DNA of 64,000 nt from Reyranella sp. (GCA_019750135.1 JAIEOV010000029.1:41389-105388), one strand, 5' to 3'. Positions 26,907 to 35,829 are shown, numbered from the stretch's first letter. Program-made: numbers and translations. The notes: generated from the letters alone by a model not told the origin.

Positions 26907-26950
26907 AAAAAGCCCGCCGATCAAAGACCGGACGTTTGATCCGGCGGGCT
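26907..26950 (-). terminator. Strong hairpin with T-run in the leader of the TctC-type gene
   Basis: Arms AGCCCGCCGATCAAA (26911-26925) and TTTGATCCGGCGGGCT (26935-26950) pair with one bulge around a nine-base loop. On the minus strand the stem is followed by TTTTT. It looks like an intrinsic terminator but sits 42 bases before the start of a gene on that strand, with no gene upstream to terminate. Confidence 0.6.
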
Positions 26951-27011
26951 TCCTGGCATTGCCTCCAGTCACGCCCACGCTTTTACTGCTCACCGTGCGA
27001 GGAAGTGGACA

Positions 27012-28008
27012 ATGGCGGCCAAGAAGAGTTGAGCGCCCGACAATCTCGAAGCGCTGGGCGCGCGCCGCCTGGCCGAGCTGCTCATGGACATCGCGGGACA
27101 GAATGCGCCGATCGCACGTCGACTACGCCTGGAACTGGCCGTCGAGCATACACCGGGCAAGGTGGCCGCAGATGTAAGGAAGCGCCTCGCCCAGATCGGC
27201 CGCGCCAGCTCGTTTGCCGACTGGCGAAAAGCACGCGAGCTTGCGCTCGACCTCGAGACGCAACGCCGTGCGATCGTCGACCGCGTGGCGACGATCGACG
27301 CCGGCGAGGCGCTGGAGCTGATGTGGCGATTGCTCGATCTCGCCCCGGACCTTCACGATCGCGCCGACGACAGCAACGGCGAGATCAGCAGCGTCTTCGC
27401 CGCAGCCTGCGATGACCTGGGGCCGCTCGCCGTACGTGCGCGCCGACCCGGCCGATCTGGCCGACCGGGTGTTCGATGCACGTCTCGACAACGGCTATGG
27501 CCAATACGACTACTTGATCTCGACCTTCGCTCCAGCCCTGGGCGCGCCCGGTCTCGAGCGGTTGAAGGCACGGTTCGTCGAGCTGTCGCAGATGCCGGTC
27601 GAAACACCGCCGCAGGCAGAGCGCAAAGTGCGCAGCTGGGGCATCCGCGGCCCGTTCTACGAAGATGAACGGGAGGCGAGCACTCGAGCTTCCACAATTC
27701 GCAGTGCGTCGCAGGAGATCGCCACGGCCCAAGGCGATGTCGACGGTTACATCGCCCAGTACGACGAGAACGCGCGCAAAGGCGCGATCGTCGCGGCGCA
27801 GATCGCGCAGCGGCTGCTTGCGGCCGGTCGGGCGGAAGAGGCGTTGCGTCAGGCCGCTATCGCCCCGCCGCCCCGCCATCTCCGGGAATGCGCGATGCTC
27901 ACATCGGCAATCGACGACTACGTCGCCTTCGAGACGCACGAGACCTACGCGGCCCGCCTTCAAGCCGAACACGGCCGCAAGAGCGGGTTTTGGGGGTTGG
28001 TCGAGTGA
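27012..28008 (+). pseudogene. DUF6880-like gene with early stop and frameshift
   Basis: ATG 27012 with GAGGAAG before it gives MAAKKS, then TGA (27030-27032) at codon 7. The same frame continues APDNLEALGARRLAELLMDI and ARRLRLELAVEHTPGKVAAD, an N-terminus like the DUF6880 family. After DDLGPLAV a one-base shift near 27440 moves the coding pattern to another frame (ADPADLADRVFDARLDNGYG through to GFWGLVE, stop 28006-28008). The full reconstructed protein is about 330 residues. Function of the family is unknown to me. Two independent lesions suggest a pseudogene, though assembly errors are not excluded. Confidence 0.65.
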
Positions 28009-28092
28009 GAGTACAATCGGATATGATGGGAGGTGCGGCCCAAAGCGGTCGGCGCTGCAGGCCAACATCCGTTCCCGACGAGGCAGGCGAAC

Positions 28093-28428
28093 ATGCCCGA
28101 TGTCCCGAAGCGACTGAAACGGCTGCTACGCGAATACGCCGGGCGGGCTCATGAGGCCGAACTTCATCAAGCCCTGGTTCCCCTGGCCGAAGCCTTCAAG
28201 CGATGGGAGCGCGGCGAACTCGACAGCTTCGAGCTCAACGAACTCATCCATCGATTTCACCAAGGCGCCTCGCGAGAGATCTATATCCGATACGTGAGCC
28301 GCGATTTTGAACCCGCGTTGGCCCACGCCATCGCGACCGGACTGATCGACCGGACGGCCGTGCCCGCCGAACTGCTGGACCACCTCGCCCGTCTGATCGA
28401 ATTTTTCGAACAGAGAGAGGAATCCTGA
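28093..28428 (+). CDS. Small helical hypothetical protein
   Basis: 111 residues (MPDVPKRLKRLLREYAGRAH onward), predicted almost entirely helical and rich in Glu, Arg and Leu, without signal or TM. An upstream GAGG supports this start over an in-frame ATG at 28033. It follows the broken DUF6880-like gene and is convergent with the toxin gene. Short helical proteins like this are widespread in alphaproteobacteria, but I cannot assign a function. Confidence 0.55.
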   Translation: MPDVPKRLKRLLREYAGRAHEAELHQALVPLAEAFKRWERGELDSFELNELIHRFHQGASREIYIRYVSRDFEPALAHAIATGLIDRTAVPAELLDHLARLIEFFEQREES

Positions 28429-28450
28429 GCCGCTTCAAACGCAGCCGGCC

Positions 28451-28831
28451 TTATCGCCATTGACCCGGCCGGTCAGTCCTCCGTTCTTCCGCCGAGGAGA
28501 CGCACCAGCATATGTCTGATGTGGTCCTGCCCCCGAAGAACACGGCAAGGATACGGACCTTGCGTAGGTTCTGATCGACGTCGAACCAGTAGATCGCCCG
28601 CCCGATGGCGAGAAAGCGGATCCCCGGCAGGATGTCGTCACGGCCCGCGCCCCGTAAGGGAAAGCTTGCCGGCGGATCGGCTGCCTTGCGGATATCCATT
28701 GTCCGCTGCGCGGCGTGGTCCAAGGCGGGCTCGGTATTCTCGCCGAAGGTCAGGTAGCTCTCAAACAGGTGATCGAAGATCAGATCGAAGTCGCGCTCGG
28801 CGTCGGCTGAGAATTCAATCGCGAACCGCAT
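28451..28831 (-). CDS. ParE/RelE-family toxin with frameshifted C-terminus
   Basis: Starts MRFAIEFSADAERDFDLIFD, the ParE/RelE fold, with GRDDILPGIRFLAIGRAIYW and VRILAVFFGG in the core. After FFGG the expected ending GQDHIRHMLVRLLGG is present but one frame over; it would stop at 28473-28475. The slip is at a run of five C (28530-28534 on the plus strand), so one base appears lost. As read, the last 30 or so residues are aberrant. The start overlaps the antitoxin stop by 17 bases. It inhibits gyrase or translation in related systems. Confidence 0.7.
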   Translation of the reverse strand: MRFAIEFSADAERDFDLIFDHLFESYLTFGENTEPALDHAAQRTMDIRKAADPPASFPLRGAGRDDILPGIRFLAIGRAIYWFDVDQNLRKVRILAVFFGGRTTSDICWCVSSAEERRTDRPGQWR

Positions 28832-29090
28832 GTATCCGACGTTTCTTTGCAATCATCTTGGACAGCCGGCTGTCCATCGTCGCGGCTGACAGGAACGCGC
28901 CCGACGGCCGATTGCCGAGGATCTCGGCCAACGCGGCCCGCTCCAGGGCTTCATCTTCCATCTTCTCGCGAAGAAGCTCGATGCCCTGCTGCACGACGGC
29001 GCTGACGCTGGGAAAGCGACCCGAATCGACGACCGTCTTGGCAAAGGAGTGTTGATCGTCGGTCAGCGAAATCGAAGATTTTACCGCCAT
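28815..29090 (-). CDS. ParD-type antitoxin
   Basis: 91 residues. N-terminal ribbon-helix-helix (SSISLTDDQHSFAKTVVDSG) followed by FPSVSAVVQQGIELLREKME and a C-terminal toxin-neutralising tail. It precedes and overlaps the toxin gene, the usual antitoxin-first order, and such proteins repress their own promoter. A truncated relative lies at 39197-39375. Confidence 0.8.
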   Translation of the reverse strand: MAVKSSISLTDDQHSFAKTVVDSGRFPSVSAVVQQGIELLREKMEDEALERAALAEILGNRPSGAFLSAATMDSRLSKMIAKKRRIHAVRD

Positions 29091-29165
29091 GGGCCTACCG
29101 ATCAGTCGGGTCGAATATTGCTGACGGTAATACCAGGTCGTACCGCGTCAAGAAAGCAAACCGGC

Positions 29166-29519
29166 TCAGCGACCTAGCGCCGACTGCAGATGGCCGAGCA
29201 GGACATCGTCCTCCACAGGCTTCGTCATGAAGGCGTGCGCGCCGCCTTCGAGGGCCTGGCGGCGGGTGTTCGGGCTGCCGTCGGACGTGATGACGATGAC
29301 CGGAACGGAATCGCCAAGCCCGCGCAGGTGCCGCAGCAGCTCGAGTCCGCTCATTCCCGACATTCGCACGTCCGTGACGACGCAGGCGAAGACGCCGCGC
29401 TCGTACTCGCCAAGGAAGGCCTCCGCCCGATCGTAGGTGCTGCTCGACAGGCCCAACACAAGAAGCAGATCCGAGAGGGCTTGGCGCATGTCATCGTCGT
29501 CGTCGACGATCGCTATCAT
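29166..29519 (-). CDS. Single-domain response regulator (CheY/FixJ receiver)
   Basis: 117 residues, receiver domain only. Acidic cluster IVDDDDDMRQ, phosphoacceptor Asp50 in VVTDVRMSG, the T/S switch in VITSDGS, and Lys100 in FMTKPV. With no output domain it probably passes phosphate or binds a partner protein. It lies downstream of a FixJ-type regulator and a histidine kinase on the same strand. The start at ATG 29519 gives MIAIVDD; upstream codons belong to the spacer. Confidence 0.8.
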   Translation of the reverse strand: MIAIVDDDDDMRQALSDLLLVLGLSSSTYDRAEAFLGEYERGVFACVVTDVRMSGMSGLELLRHLRGLGDSVPVIVITSDGSPNTRRQALEGGAHAFMTKPVEDDVLLGHLQSALGR

Positions 29520-29586
29520 TGGTGCCTTGGGCAACCGATCCACCCTCGAGATATGACAGGGGCGACCCAGCCCCAATTTCCTCAGC

Positions 29587-30297
29587 TCAGGACTCCGACC
29601 TCGCTGCCGGCAGCCTTCCCTCGCGCAGCGTGACGGGCAGTGCCTCCCAGGCCCGAATGAGATCGCCGACGGACGACGCGCGCATCTTCTTCATGGCGTT
29701 GCCGCGATGGAGCTTGACGGTGACTTCACTGATGCCGAGGTCGAAGGCGATCTGCTTGTTGAGGCGGCCGAGCGCAACATCGCGCAGGACCTGGCGCTCG
29801 CGCGGCGTGAGCATGGCGAACCGCTCGACATGCTGCTTCACGAGCCGCGCTTCGGCCCGTTGGGCAATGTCCCTTTGAATGGCGGCGGTGACGGCATCGA
29901 GCAGCGTCTGGTCGCGCACCGGCTTGGTCAGGAAATCGACGGCGCCCGCCTTCATCGCCTGCACCGACATCGGGATGTCGCCGTGGGCGGTGAGAAAGAT
30001 GATCGGCTTGATGTCGCCGCTTTCGGCCAGCTGGTTCTGGAGATCGAGGCCGCTCACCCCCGGCATGCGCACGTCGCAGACGAAGCAGCCCGGCCGATCC
30101 GGTAGCTCGGCCTTGAGCAGGTCGCGCGTGGAAGCGAAGCCGATCGCCTCGAGCCCGACCGAGAGCATGAGCTCGTGCAGCGCCTGGCGGAAGTCGTCGT
30201 CGTCATCGACGAGGATGACCAGCGGACGGTCCGCTGCCGCCGATTTGCCCGCGGGCTCCGATCGATCGAGCACTCGGCTCTGGTGGCTCATGGTCAT
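29587..30297 (-). CDS. FixJ-family response regulator
   Basis: 236 residues. Receiver domain with DDDDD near residue 30, Asp74 in CDVRMPG, and Lys124 in FLTKPV. A LuxR-type HTH occupies about residues 165-210 (LTPRERQVLRDVALGRLNKQ, then ISEVTVKLHRGNAMKKM). It activates transcription after phosphorylation. The ATG overlaps the kinase stop by four bases, so kinase and regulator are a cognate pair. Target genes are not evident here. Confidence 0.87.
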   Translation of the reverse strand: MTMSHQSRVLDRSEPAGKSAAADRPLVILVDDDDDFRQALHELMLSVGLEAIGFASTRDLLKAELPDRPGCFVCDVRMPGVSGLDLQNQLAESGDIKPIIFLTAHGDIPMSVQAMKAGAVDFLTKPVRDQTLLDAVTAAIQRDIAQRAEARLVKQHVERFAMLTPRERQVLRDVALGRLNKQIAFDLGISEVTVKLHRGNAMKKMRASSVGDLIRAWEALPVTLREGRLPAARSES

Positions 30298-31205
30298 GGC
30301 TGGTTCTCCTTTCCGGATGCTGCAGGAAGGATGAACTGAAACTGGGCGCCGCCCCCAGGAACGTTGGCAGCCGAAATGCTTCCGCCGTGCGCCGCAATGA
30401 TCGATCGGCAGATGGCGAGACCGATCCCCATCCCGTCGTCTTTTGTCGTGAAGAAGCTCTCGAATACGCGATCGAGGTTTTCGTCCGGGATTCCCCTGCC
30501 GTTGTCGCGAATCGCGAAGCCGACGGCGTCGTTCTCGCCGACGCCGACCTCGAGCGCTATCCGACGCTTCTTCGGCGCATCGGCCTGCGTGACAGCGTGC
30601 ATGCTGTTGACGAGCAGGTTGACGATCACCTGCTGCAACTGGATGCGGTCGCCCAGCACGGCAGGAAGACCGGCGCCCGGTATCACCGACAGGGTGATCG
30701 ACTTGGCCGCGAGCTCGGGCCGAACGAACTGCACCGCCTCTTCGACGATTTCGTTGAGATCGACCGGGTTCAGCTCCGGGGCGTGCTTGGTCGCCATGTT
30801 GCGGATGCGCTGGACCATGTCGCTGGCGCGGCGGGCGCTCGACACGATGCGCCGCAGCAGCTGCTCGACCTTGGCCATATCCGGCTCATCGCGCGACAGC
30901 CAGCGCAGGCTGGTTTCCGCGCCCATGACGATGGCGGCGAGCGGCTGATTGACCTCATGCGCAATCGTCGCGCTCATCTCCGCCAGGGTTGCCATACGGC
31001 CAGCCTGGGCAAGAGCGGCTTGCGCCGCATGCGCTGCCGCGCCGCCGTCGCTGCCGGCGTGGGCAAACTGCTCCTTGAACGCCGGCAATTTCTCAGACCG
31101 GACCCGATCGTCCATCAGTCCAAGGAACGACCGGTCAAGCTGGACGATCGGATAGGTCCGATGGCCAAAGGACCGGACTGTGTCTGGAGCCTCGGAGTTC
31201 GGCAT
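30294..31205 (-). CDS. Soluble sensor histidine kinase
   Basis: 303 residues with no TM segment. HisKA with His83 in SATIAHEVNQPLAAIV, then QQVIVNLLVNSMHAV (N box), DNGRGIPDENLDRVF, and GMGIGLAICRSIIAAHGG (G2). The kinase core is that of the FixL/NodV family, but the N-terminal 70 residues show no clear PAS domain, so the signal is unknown. Start at 31205 is supported by GGAGG. Divergent from the winged-helix ATPase gene across a 135-base spacer containing direct repeats. Confidence 0.85.
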   Translation of the reverse strand: MPNSEAPDTVRSFGHRTYPIVQLDRSFLGLMDDRVRSEKLPAFKEQFAHAGSDGGAAAHAAQAALAQAGRMATLAEMSATIAHEVNQPLAAIVMGAETSLRWLSRDEPDMAKVEQLLRRIVSSARRASDMVQRIRNMATKHAPELNPVDLNEIVEEAVQFVRPELAAKSITLSVIPGAGLPAVLGDRIQLQQVIVNLLVNSMHAVTQADAPKKRRIALEVGVGENDAVGFAIRDNGRGIPDENLDRVFESFFTTKDDGMGIGLAICRSIIAAHGGSISAANVPGGGAQFQFILPAASGKENQP

Positions 31206-31270
31206 AGTACACCTCCACCAGCGTGAAGGCGTTCTACCCGCGTCCGGTCTGAAGGTTCCTTGGGCTCGAC

Positions 31271-31300
31271 CTGAAGCGACCTTAAGAGTGGTTAAGCGAC
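31271..31300. promoter_or_regulatory. Three 10-bp direct repeats in the divergent promoter region
   Basis: Units CTGAAGCGAC, CTTAAGAGTG and GTTAAGCGAC follow one another exactly, sharing T(G/T)AAG at a ten-base period. A further TGAAG sits 22 bases upstream (31250). OmpR/PhoB-type winged-helix proteins bind such tandem repeats, and the next gene encodes one at its N-terminus. Confidence 0.5.
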
Positions 31301-31340
31301 GCCAGACACACGCCGCCATCGTGTAATTTTCGACCCAGAG

Positions 31341-34184
31341 ATGCCCGCATCCGTCCAAAATCTGGTCTTCACGTGCGGTCCCTGGGAAGTGGATCTCGGC
31401 CGGCGTGAGCTGCGATCGAACGGCGCACCGGTAGCGCTCGGCAACCGCGCGTTCGAGATCGTCGAGGTGCTGGCGGGGGCGGCGGGGCAGCTCGTCACCA
31501 AGGACGACCTGATGGAGCGAATCTGGCCGGGCGCCATCGTCGGCGACAACACGCTCCACGTTCACATCGCCGCGGTCCGCAAGGCCTTGGGCTCGGATCG
31601 CGCCATGCTGCAGACGGCGCCGGGGCGCGGCTATCGGCTGGTCGGCGGCTGGATTGGCCAACGCGGCGAGGCGGCCGAAGCGCCATCCCCATCGCCGCGC
31701 CGTATGCCGCCCGCCGAGCGCCCGGCCACCAATTTCCCGGTCGTCGTCACCCGGCTGGTCGGCCGATCGACGGCAGTGCAACGCGTCCGCGACCTCGTCT
31801 CCGCCTACCGCGTCGTGACCCTGACCGGCCCGGGCGGGATCGGAAAGACCGCCCTCGCCCTGAAGGCCGTGCGCGACCTGCTGCCCGACTTCGAGGACGG
31901 CGCGTGGCTGGTCGAGCTGGCGTCGCTGTCCGACGCGGCTCTCGCGCCGTCAGCGGTCGCCGCCGCGCTGGGGCTGAAGCTCGGCAGCGACCAGGTCACC
32001 GCGGAAACCCTGGCGCATGCGATCGGCGACCGCCATCTCCTGCTCCTGTTGGACAATTGCGAGCACCTGATAGATGCGGTGGCCGCCCTCACCGAAGCCG
32101 TGATGAGCCTCTGCCCGCGCGTCACGGTCCTGGCGACCAGCCGGGAAATCATGCGGATCCAGGGCGAATCGGTCTACCGGGTTCCGGCGCTCGATGTGCC
32201 TGCCGCCGGAGAGGAAGCGCCGAACATCATCCTCGATCACAGCGCCGTGGAGCTGTTCGTCGCCCGGGTGAAGGCGCTGGACGCGGGCTTCGCGGCGCAG
32301 CCGGCGGATCTTTCGTCGATCGTCGAGGTCTGCCGGCATCTCGACGGCATTCCCCTCGCCATCGAGTTCGCCGCCGCCCGTGCCGCCCTTGTCGGAACCG
32401 AACAAGTGGCCTCCGGCCTGCGCGATCGCTTCGCCCTCCTGACCAGCGGACGCCGCACCACGATCCCGCGACACCGGACCTTGCGTGCCGTGCTCGACTG
32501 GAGCTATGGGCTGCTGTCGCCGGAAGAGCAGCGCCTGCTGCGCCATCTTGCGATGTTCCCGGCTGGCTTCACCTTCGAGGCCGCCGAGGCCGTAGGCAGC
32601 CTCGACACCCACTCGGTCGTCGACGAGCTGTCCAGCCTCGTCTCCAAGTCGCTGTGTGAACGCATCAATTCGACATCGCTGACGCGATGGCGACTGTTGG
32701 AGACGATCCGCGCCTATGCCCTGGAGAAGCTCGCGGAGAATGGCGAGTACGCAGCCGCGGCGCGGCGGCACGCCGCGTATTTCCGCGATCTCATCTCCCA
32801 GGTAACGGCCAACTCGACCGTCTGGTTGAGCCGCGAGGATGTGGCGCGGTGCGGCAGCGAGCTCGACAACGTCCGGGCAGCGCTCGACTGGGCATTCGGA
32901 CCCGATGGCGATCCCGACATCGGCGTCGGGCTGACCATCGCCTTCGCTCCCATATGGCAAACCTTGTCGCTGATGGGAGAGTGTCGCGCTCGTGTCGAGC
33001 GCATGCTGGCGACCGGGCCGCCCGACAGCCGTTTGAACCAGACGACGGCGCTGCGCATGTGGCTCGCCTATGGTGAAGCCCTCACCATGACCTTCGCGTC
33101 CGTCGAACGCACGCGCGATGCATGCCAGAAGGTAATGGACCTCGCTGCCGGCCTCGATGACGTGGAATTGCAGGCGGGCCTGCACTACCTGCAATGGTCA
33201 CTCGACTTCATGGCCGGCGACCAAAGTGCTGCACTGATCTGGGCTCAGCGGCTCGCCGCGATGGCACCCAGCGGCGACATCATGAGGTTGACGGCCGACC
33301 GCATCCTCGGCGCTTCCCTGCTCTCTGCCGGCAAGCTCGGCGACGCCGAGGACTGCCTGCAGCGCGTGGTCGACTTTCATGGCACGCCCTCGGGTGGGCA
33401 GCATTCGCCGTTGTTCCGCCGCGACCCCCACGTGCTGGCGCGTGTGAGGCTGGCGCGCGTGCTCGGCCTGCGCGGCCACCTGGACCGTGCCTATGCGGAG
33501 GCACGCACCAGCTTCGAGATGGCTCAAGCGTCGGGCGCCGCGATCACCGTGTGCTGGGCGATACACGATGCGCTCAGTCCCATCGCGCTGGCAATGGGCG
33601 ACCTGGATGCTGCCGAGTCCGCTACCGCAACGATGAGCACCTGGGCGACGCGGATCGACGCGGCCTTGTGGAAGGTGATGGCGAGCTGCTGGAAAGGCCG
33701 GCTGCTCGTCGAGCGGGGTGAGATCGCGCAAGGGACCGAGTTGATATCGCAGGCCCTGGCCGCCTGTGAACAGACGGGCTGGCAGATGGGCTACGTCCAG
33801 TTCCTCGGTTGGATCGCCGATGGCCTGACCAGGCTTGGTCATCTCGAGGAGGCCGGCGGCAAGCTGGAACACGCTCTCTTGTGGGCGCACAGCAACGGCG
33901 AGGCCTGGTATCGGCCCGAGCTGATGCGCATGAAGGGCGAAGTGCTGGTGCGGCAGTCGCGCACGACCGAGGCCGAGGATTGCTTGCGGACGGCAGCAGA
34001 AATCACCCGCGAGCAGGGAGCCTTGTTCTGCGAGCTGCGCGTTGCAATCAGCCTTGCCCGATTGCGCATCGGCCAAGGTCGCCAGGACGAAGTGCCGCCC
34101 CTGGTGGCGCCGGTCTACGGGCGCTTCACGGAGGGATTCGACACGCCGGATCTGCGTGCCGCCAGGGTGCTGTTGGGCATTTAG
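31341..34184 (+). CDS. Winged-helix STAND ATPase regulator with TPR-like tail
   Basis: 947 residues. Residues 1-100 are an OmpR-type winged-helix DNA-binding domain (LGNRAFEIVEVLAGAAGQLV, HVHIAAVRKALG, GRGYRLVG). Walker A is GPGGIGKT at 163-170 and a Walker B-like LLLLLDNCEHL lies near 235. An NB-ARC-style module and then a long helical repeat region resembling TPRs complete it. Proteins of this design are signal-responsive transcription regulators. Divergent from the two-component genes; direct repeats upstream may be its operator. Confidence 0.85.
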   Translation: MPASVQNLVFTCGPWEVDLGRRELRSNGAPVALGNRAFEIVEVLAGAAGQLVTKDDLMERIWPGAIVGDNTLHVHIAAVRKALGSDRAMLQTAPGRGYRLVGGWIGQRGEAAEAPSPSPRRMPPAERPATNFPVVVTRLVGRSTAVQRVRDLVSAYRVVTLTGPGGIGKTALALKAVRDLLPDFEDGAWLVELASLSDAALAPSAVAAALGLKLGSDQVTAETLAHAIGDRHLLLLLDNCEHLIDAVAALTEAVMSLCPRVTVLATSREIMRIQGESVYRVPALDVPAAGEEAPNIILDHSAVELFVARVKALDAGFAAQPADLSSIVEVCRHLDGIPLAIEFAAARAALVGTEQVASGLRDRFALLTSGRRTTIPRHRTLRAVLDWSYGLLSPEEQRLLRHLAMFPAGFTFEAAEAVGSLDTHSVVDELSSLVSKSLCERINSTSLTRWRLLETIRAYALEKLAENGEYAAAARRHAAYFRDLISQVTANSTVWLSREDVARCGSELDNVRAALDWAFGPDGDPDIGVGLTIAFAPIWQTLSLMGECRARVERMLATGPPDSRLNQTTALRMWLAYGEALTMTFASVERTRDACQKVMDLAAGLDDVELQAGLHYLQWSLDFMAGDQSAALIWAQRLAAMAPSGDIMRLTADRILGASLLSAGKLGDAEDCLQRVVDFHGTPSGGQHSPLFRRDPHVLARVRLARVLGLRGHLDRAYAEARTSFEMAQASGAAITVCWAIHDALSPIALAMGDLDAAESATATMSTWATRIDAALWKVMASCWKGRLLVERGEIAQGTELISQALAACEQTGWQMGYVQFLGWIADGLTRLGHLEEAGGKLEHALLWAHSNGEAWYRPELMRMKGEVLVRQSRTTEAEDCLRTAAEITREQGALFCELRVAISLARLRIGQGRQDEVPPLVAPVYGRFTEGFDTPDLRAARVLLGI

Positions 34185-34199
34185 CCAGATGCAATCGTC

Positions 34200-35117
34200 T
34201 CAGTAGTCCCAGTAGGCCGGCACCCAGCGAAAAGCGTCGCCGGCGACCGCGACCCGGCCGAACGGGAACGACAGGTGGGCGGCCACCAGCGGCTCGCCCG
34301 TCGCCGCCGCCTCCTTCAGAAGACGGATGCGGACGCGGGCCGCCTCCTCGGGGTCGTGCTCGAAGCCGTTGTGCCAGTCGGGATGGTCGAAGCCGACCGG
34401 GAACACGGCGTCGCCGAGGAACGTCAGCCGGTCGCCGCCGGACGCCAGGCTGACCACGCTGTGTCCCGGCGTGTGGCCGCCGGTGCGCCGGACGGCAACA
34501 CCCGGCGCCACCTCGTATTCCTGGTCGAACGGCCGCAGCTGGCTGGCGTACTCGCTCAGGAACCGCTTGGCGACCGACCGAAGCACGGGCGGTATCGACG
34601 GCGGCATGACGGTGCGCGAGAAGTCGGGCGCTGCCCAGAACGCGATCTCGGCGGCGGCCACGTGAATCCGAACGTCTGGCCGCAGGCGGTCCTTCACCCC
34701 GTCACCGAACAGCCCGCCAACGTGGTCCATGTGCAGGTGGGTGAGGATCACGTCGGTCACGGATGCGGGATCGACGCCGGCGCCCGCCAGCCGCAGGGCC
34801 AGCTGACCGGCGCGCGGGAAGCCCGGGTACTCCACCCCTACCCCGGAGTCGACGAGTATGGTCCGGCTGCCGCTGCGCACCACGAGCACGTTCAGCGGCC
34901 AGTCGAACGTTTCCCGCGGCAGGATCATGTCGTCCAACCAGGCCGCCAGGGCAGCCGGGTCGGCGTTGGTGGCCATCGTCTTGGCGGGCAGCGGGAGCAC
35001 GCCGTCACTGATCACCAGCACGTCGATCTCGCCGACCCGCAGCGCATAGCGCGACGGAACCAGTTCGTTGGGCCCCGGTCCACCGGGGTGTGAGGCAGTG
35101 TCCAAGCTCATGTTCAT
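34200..35117 (-). CDS. Metallo-beta-lactamase fold hydrolase
   Basis: 305 residues from ATG 35117 (AGGAG upstream). Metal motif HLHMDHVGG, followed later by GGHTPGHSVVS and FLGDAVFPVGFDHPDW, gives the expected His/Asp set for a two-metal site. The overall look is that of quorum-quenching lactonase or alkyl-sulfatase-like hydrolases, and no signal peptide is seen. Substrate unknown. Convergent with the STAND ATPase, 15 bases apart. Confidence 0.8.
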   Translation of the reverse strand: MNMSLDTASHPGGPGPNELVPSRYALRVGEIDVLVISDGVLPLPAKTMATNADPAALAAWLDDMILPRETFDWPLNVLVVRSGSRTILVDSGVGVEYPGFPRAGQLALRLAGAGVDPASVTDVILTHLHMDHVGGLFGDGVKDRLRPDVRIHVAAAEIAFWAAPDFSRTVMPPSIPPVLRSVAKRFLSEYASQLRPFDQEYEVAPGVAVRRTGGHTPGHSVVSLASGGDRLTFLGDAVFPVGFDHPDWHNGFEHDPEEAARVRIRLLKEAAATGEPLVAAHLSFPFGRVAVAGDAFRWVPAYWDY

Positions 35118-35270
35118 CTCCTGCGTTGCTCCGCTCGTGGCGTGAGCATGATCGCGGACGTGACGAGCGCGCGATATCGTGCCGCGTGCTAGGTCCTGCC
35201 AGCCAAAGAGCAGAACGACCTGCACCTTGAGACAGGTTCGCCTCTCGCTGCCGCATGCCAATATCGAGAC

Positions 35271-35711
35271 GTGGACGCGTCCTACACCTCCGCCGTGTTC
35301 GCCTTGGCCGGATCAGCGATCGGCGCCCTGGCATCGTTCGTCACGACCTGGGCCACCCAGGCGTCGCAGGCGCGCGCGGCTCGTCGCATGCAGGACCGCG
35401 CCCGTCGCGAAGCTCTCTACGGCGAGTTCATCCAGGAGGCGTCACGGCTTTTCGTCGATGCCTTCGAGCATGAGCTGGAGGACCCGGCGAAGCTCGTCCA
35501 TCTCTATGCCATCGTCAGCACGATCCGCCTGTTCGGAAACCCCGCGACCCTGCTCGAGGCGGAGAAGGTCATGACGGAGATCGGTGCGACCTATTTCGCG
35601 CCCAACAAGGACGTCCGGCTGTTCGCCGAAATCGCCCCTGCCGGCGACCTCGACCCGCTGTTCGCCTTCAGCAAGGCCTGCCGCGACGAGCTCCAGATCG
35701 CGCGGTCGTAG
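35271..35711 (+). CDS. Membrane-anchored hypothetical protein
   Basis: 146 residues from GTG 35271. One N-terminal TM (AVFALAGSAIGALASFVTTW) is followed by a long charged helical region (QARAARRMQDRARREALYGE, then EHELEDPAKLVH). The pattern is common among uncharacterised alphaproteobacterial proteins. A strong bidirectional hairpin follows it. Confidence 0.6.
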   Translation: MDASYTSAVFALAGSAIGALASFVTTWATQASQARAARRMQDRARREALYGEFIQEASRLFVDAFEHELEDPAKLVHLYAIVSTIRLFGNPATLLEAEKVMTEIGATYFAPNKDVRLFAEIAPAGDLDPLFAFSKACRDELQIARS

Positions 35712-35718
35712 GGTAAAA

Positions 35719-35756
35719 GGCCCGCCCAGCGGTATTTTCGGCCGCGCCGGCGGGCC
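35719..35756. terminator. Bidirectional intrinsic terminator
   Basis: Perfect arms GGCCCGCC (35719-35726) and GGCGGGCC (35749-35756) with TTTT after the stem on the plus strand (ATTTTG) and on the minus strand (complement of TAAAA). Confidence 0.7.
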
Positions 35757-35829
35757 ATTTTGACCGGTTGCAGGCCGAGGCCCGCTGGCGCATTTTCGCG
35801 CCCCGACCTCAGAGCCAAGGGCCTTTGCC

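Noticed and set aside
27030..27032. TGA read as selenocysteine in the DUF6880-like gene
   Set aside because: No selenocysteine insertion element is apparent, and a second frameshift lies downstream.
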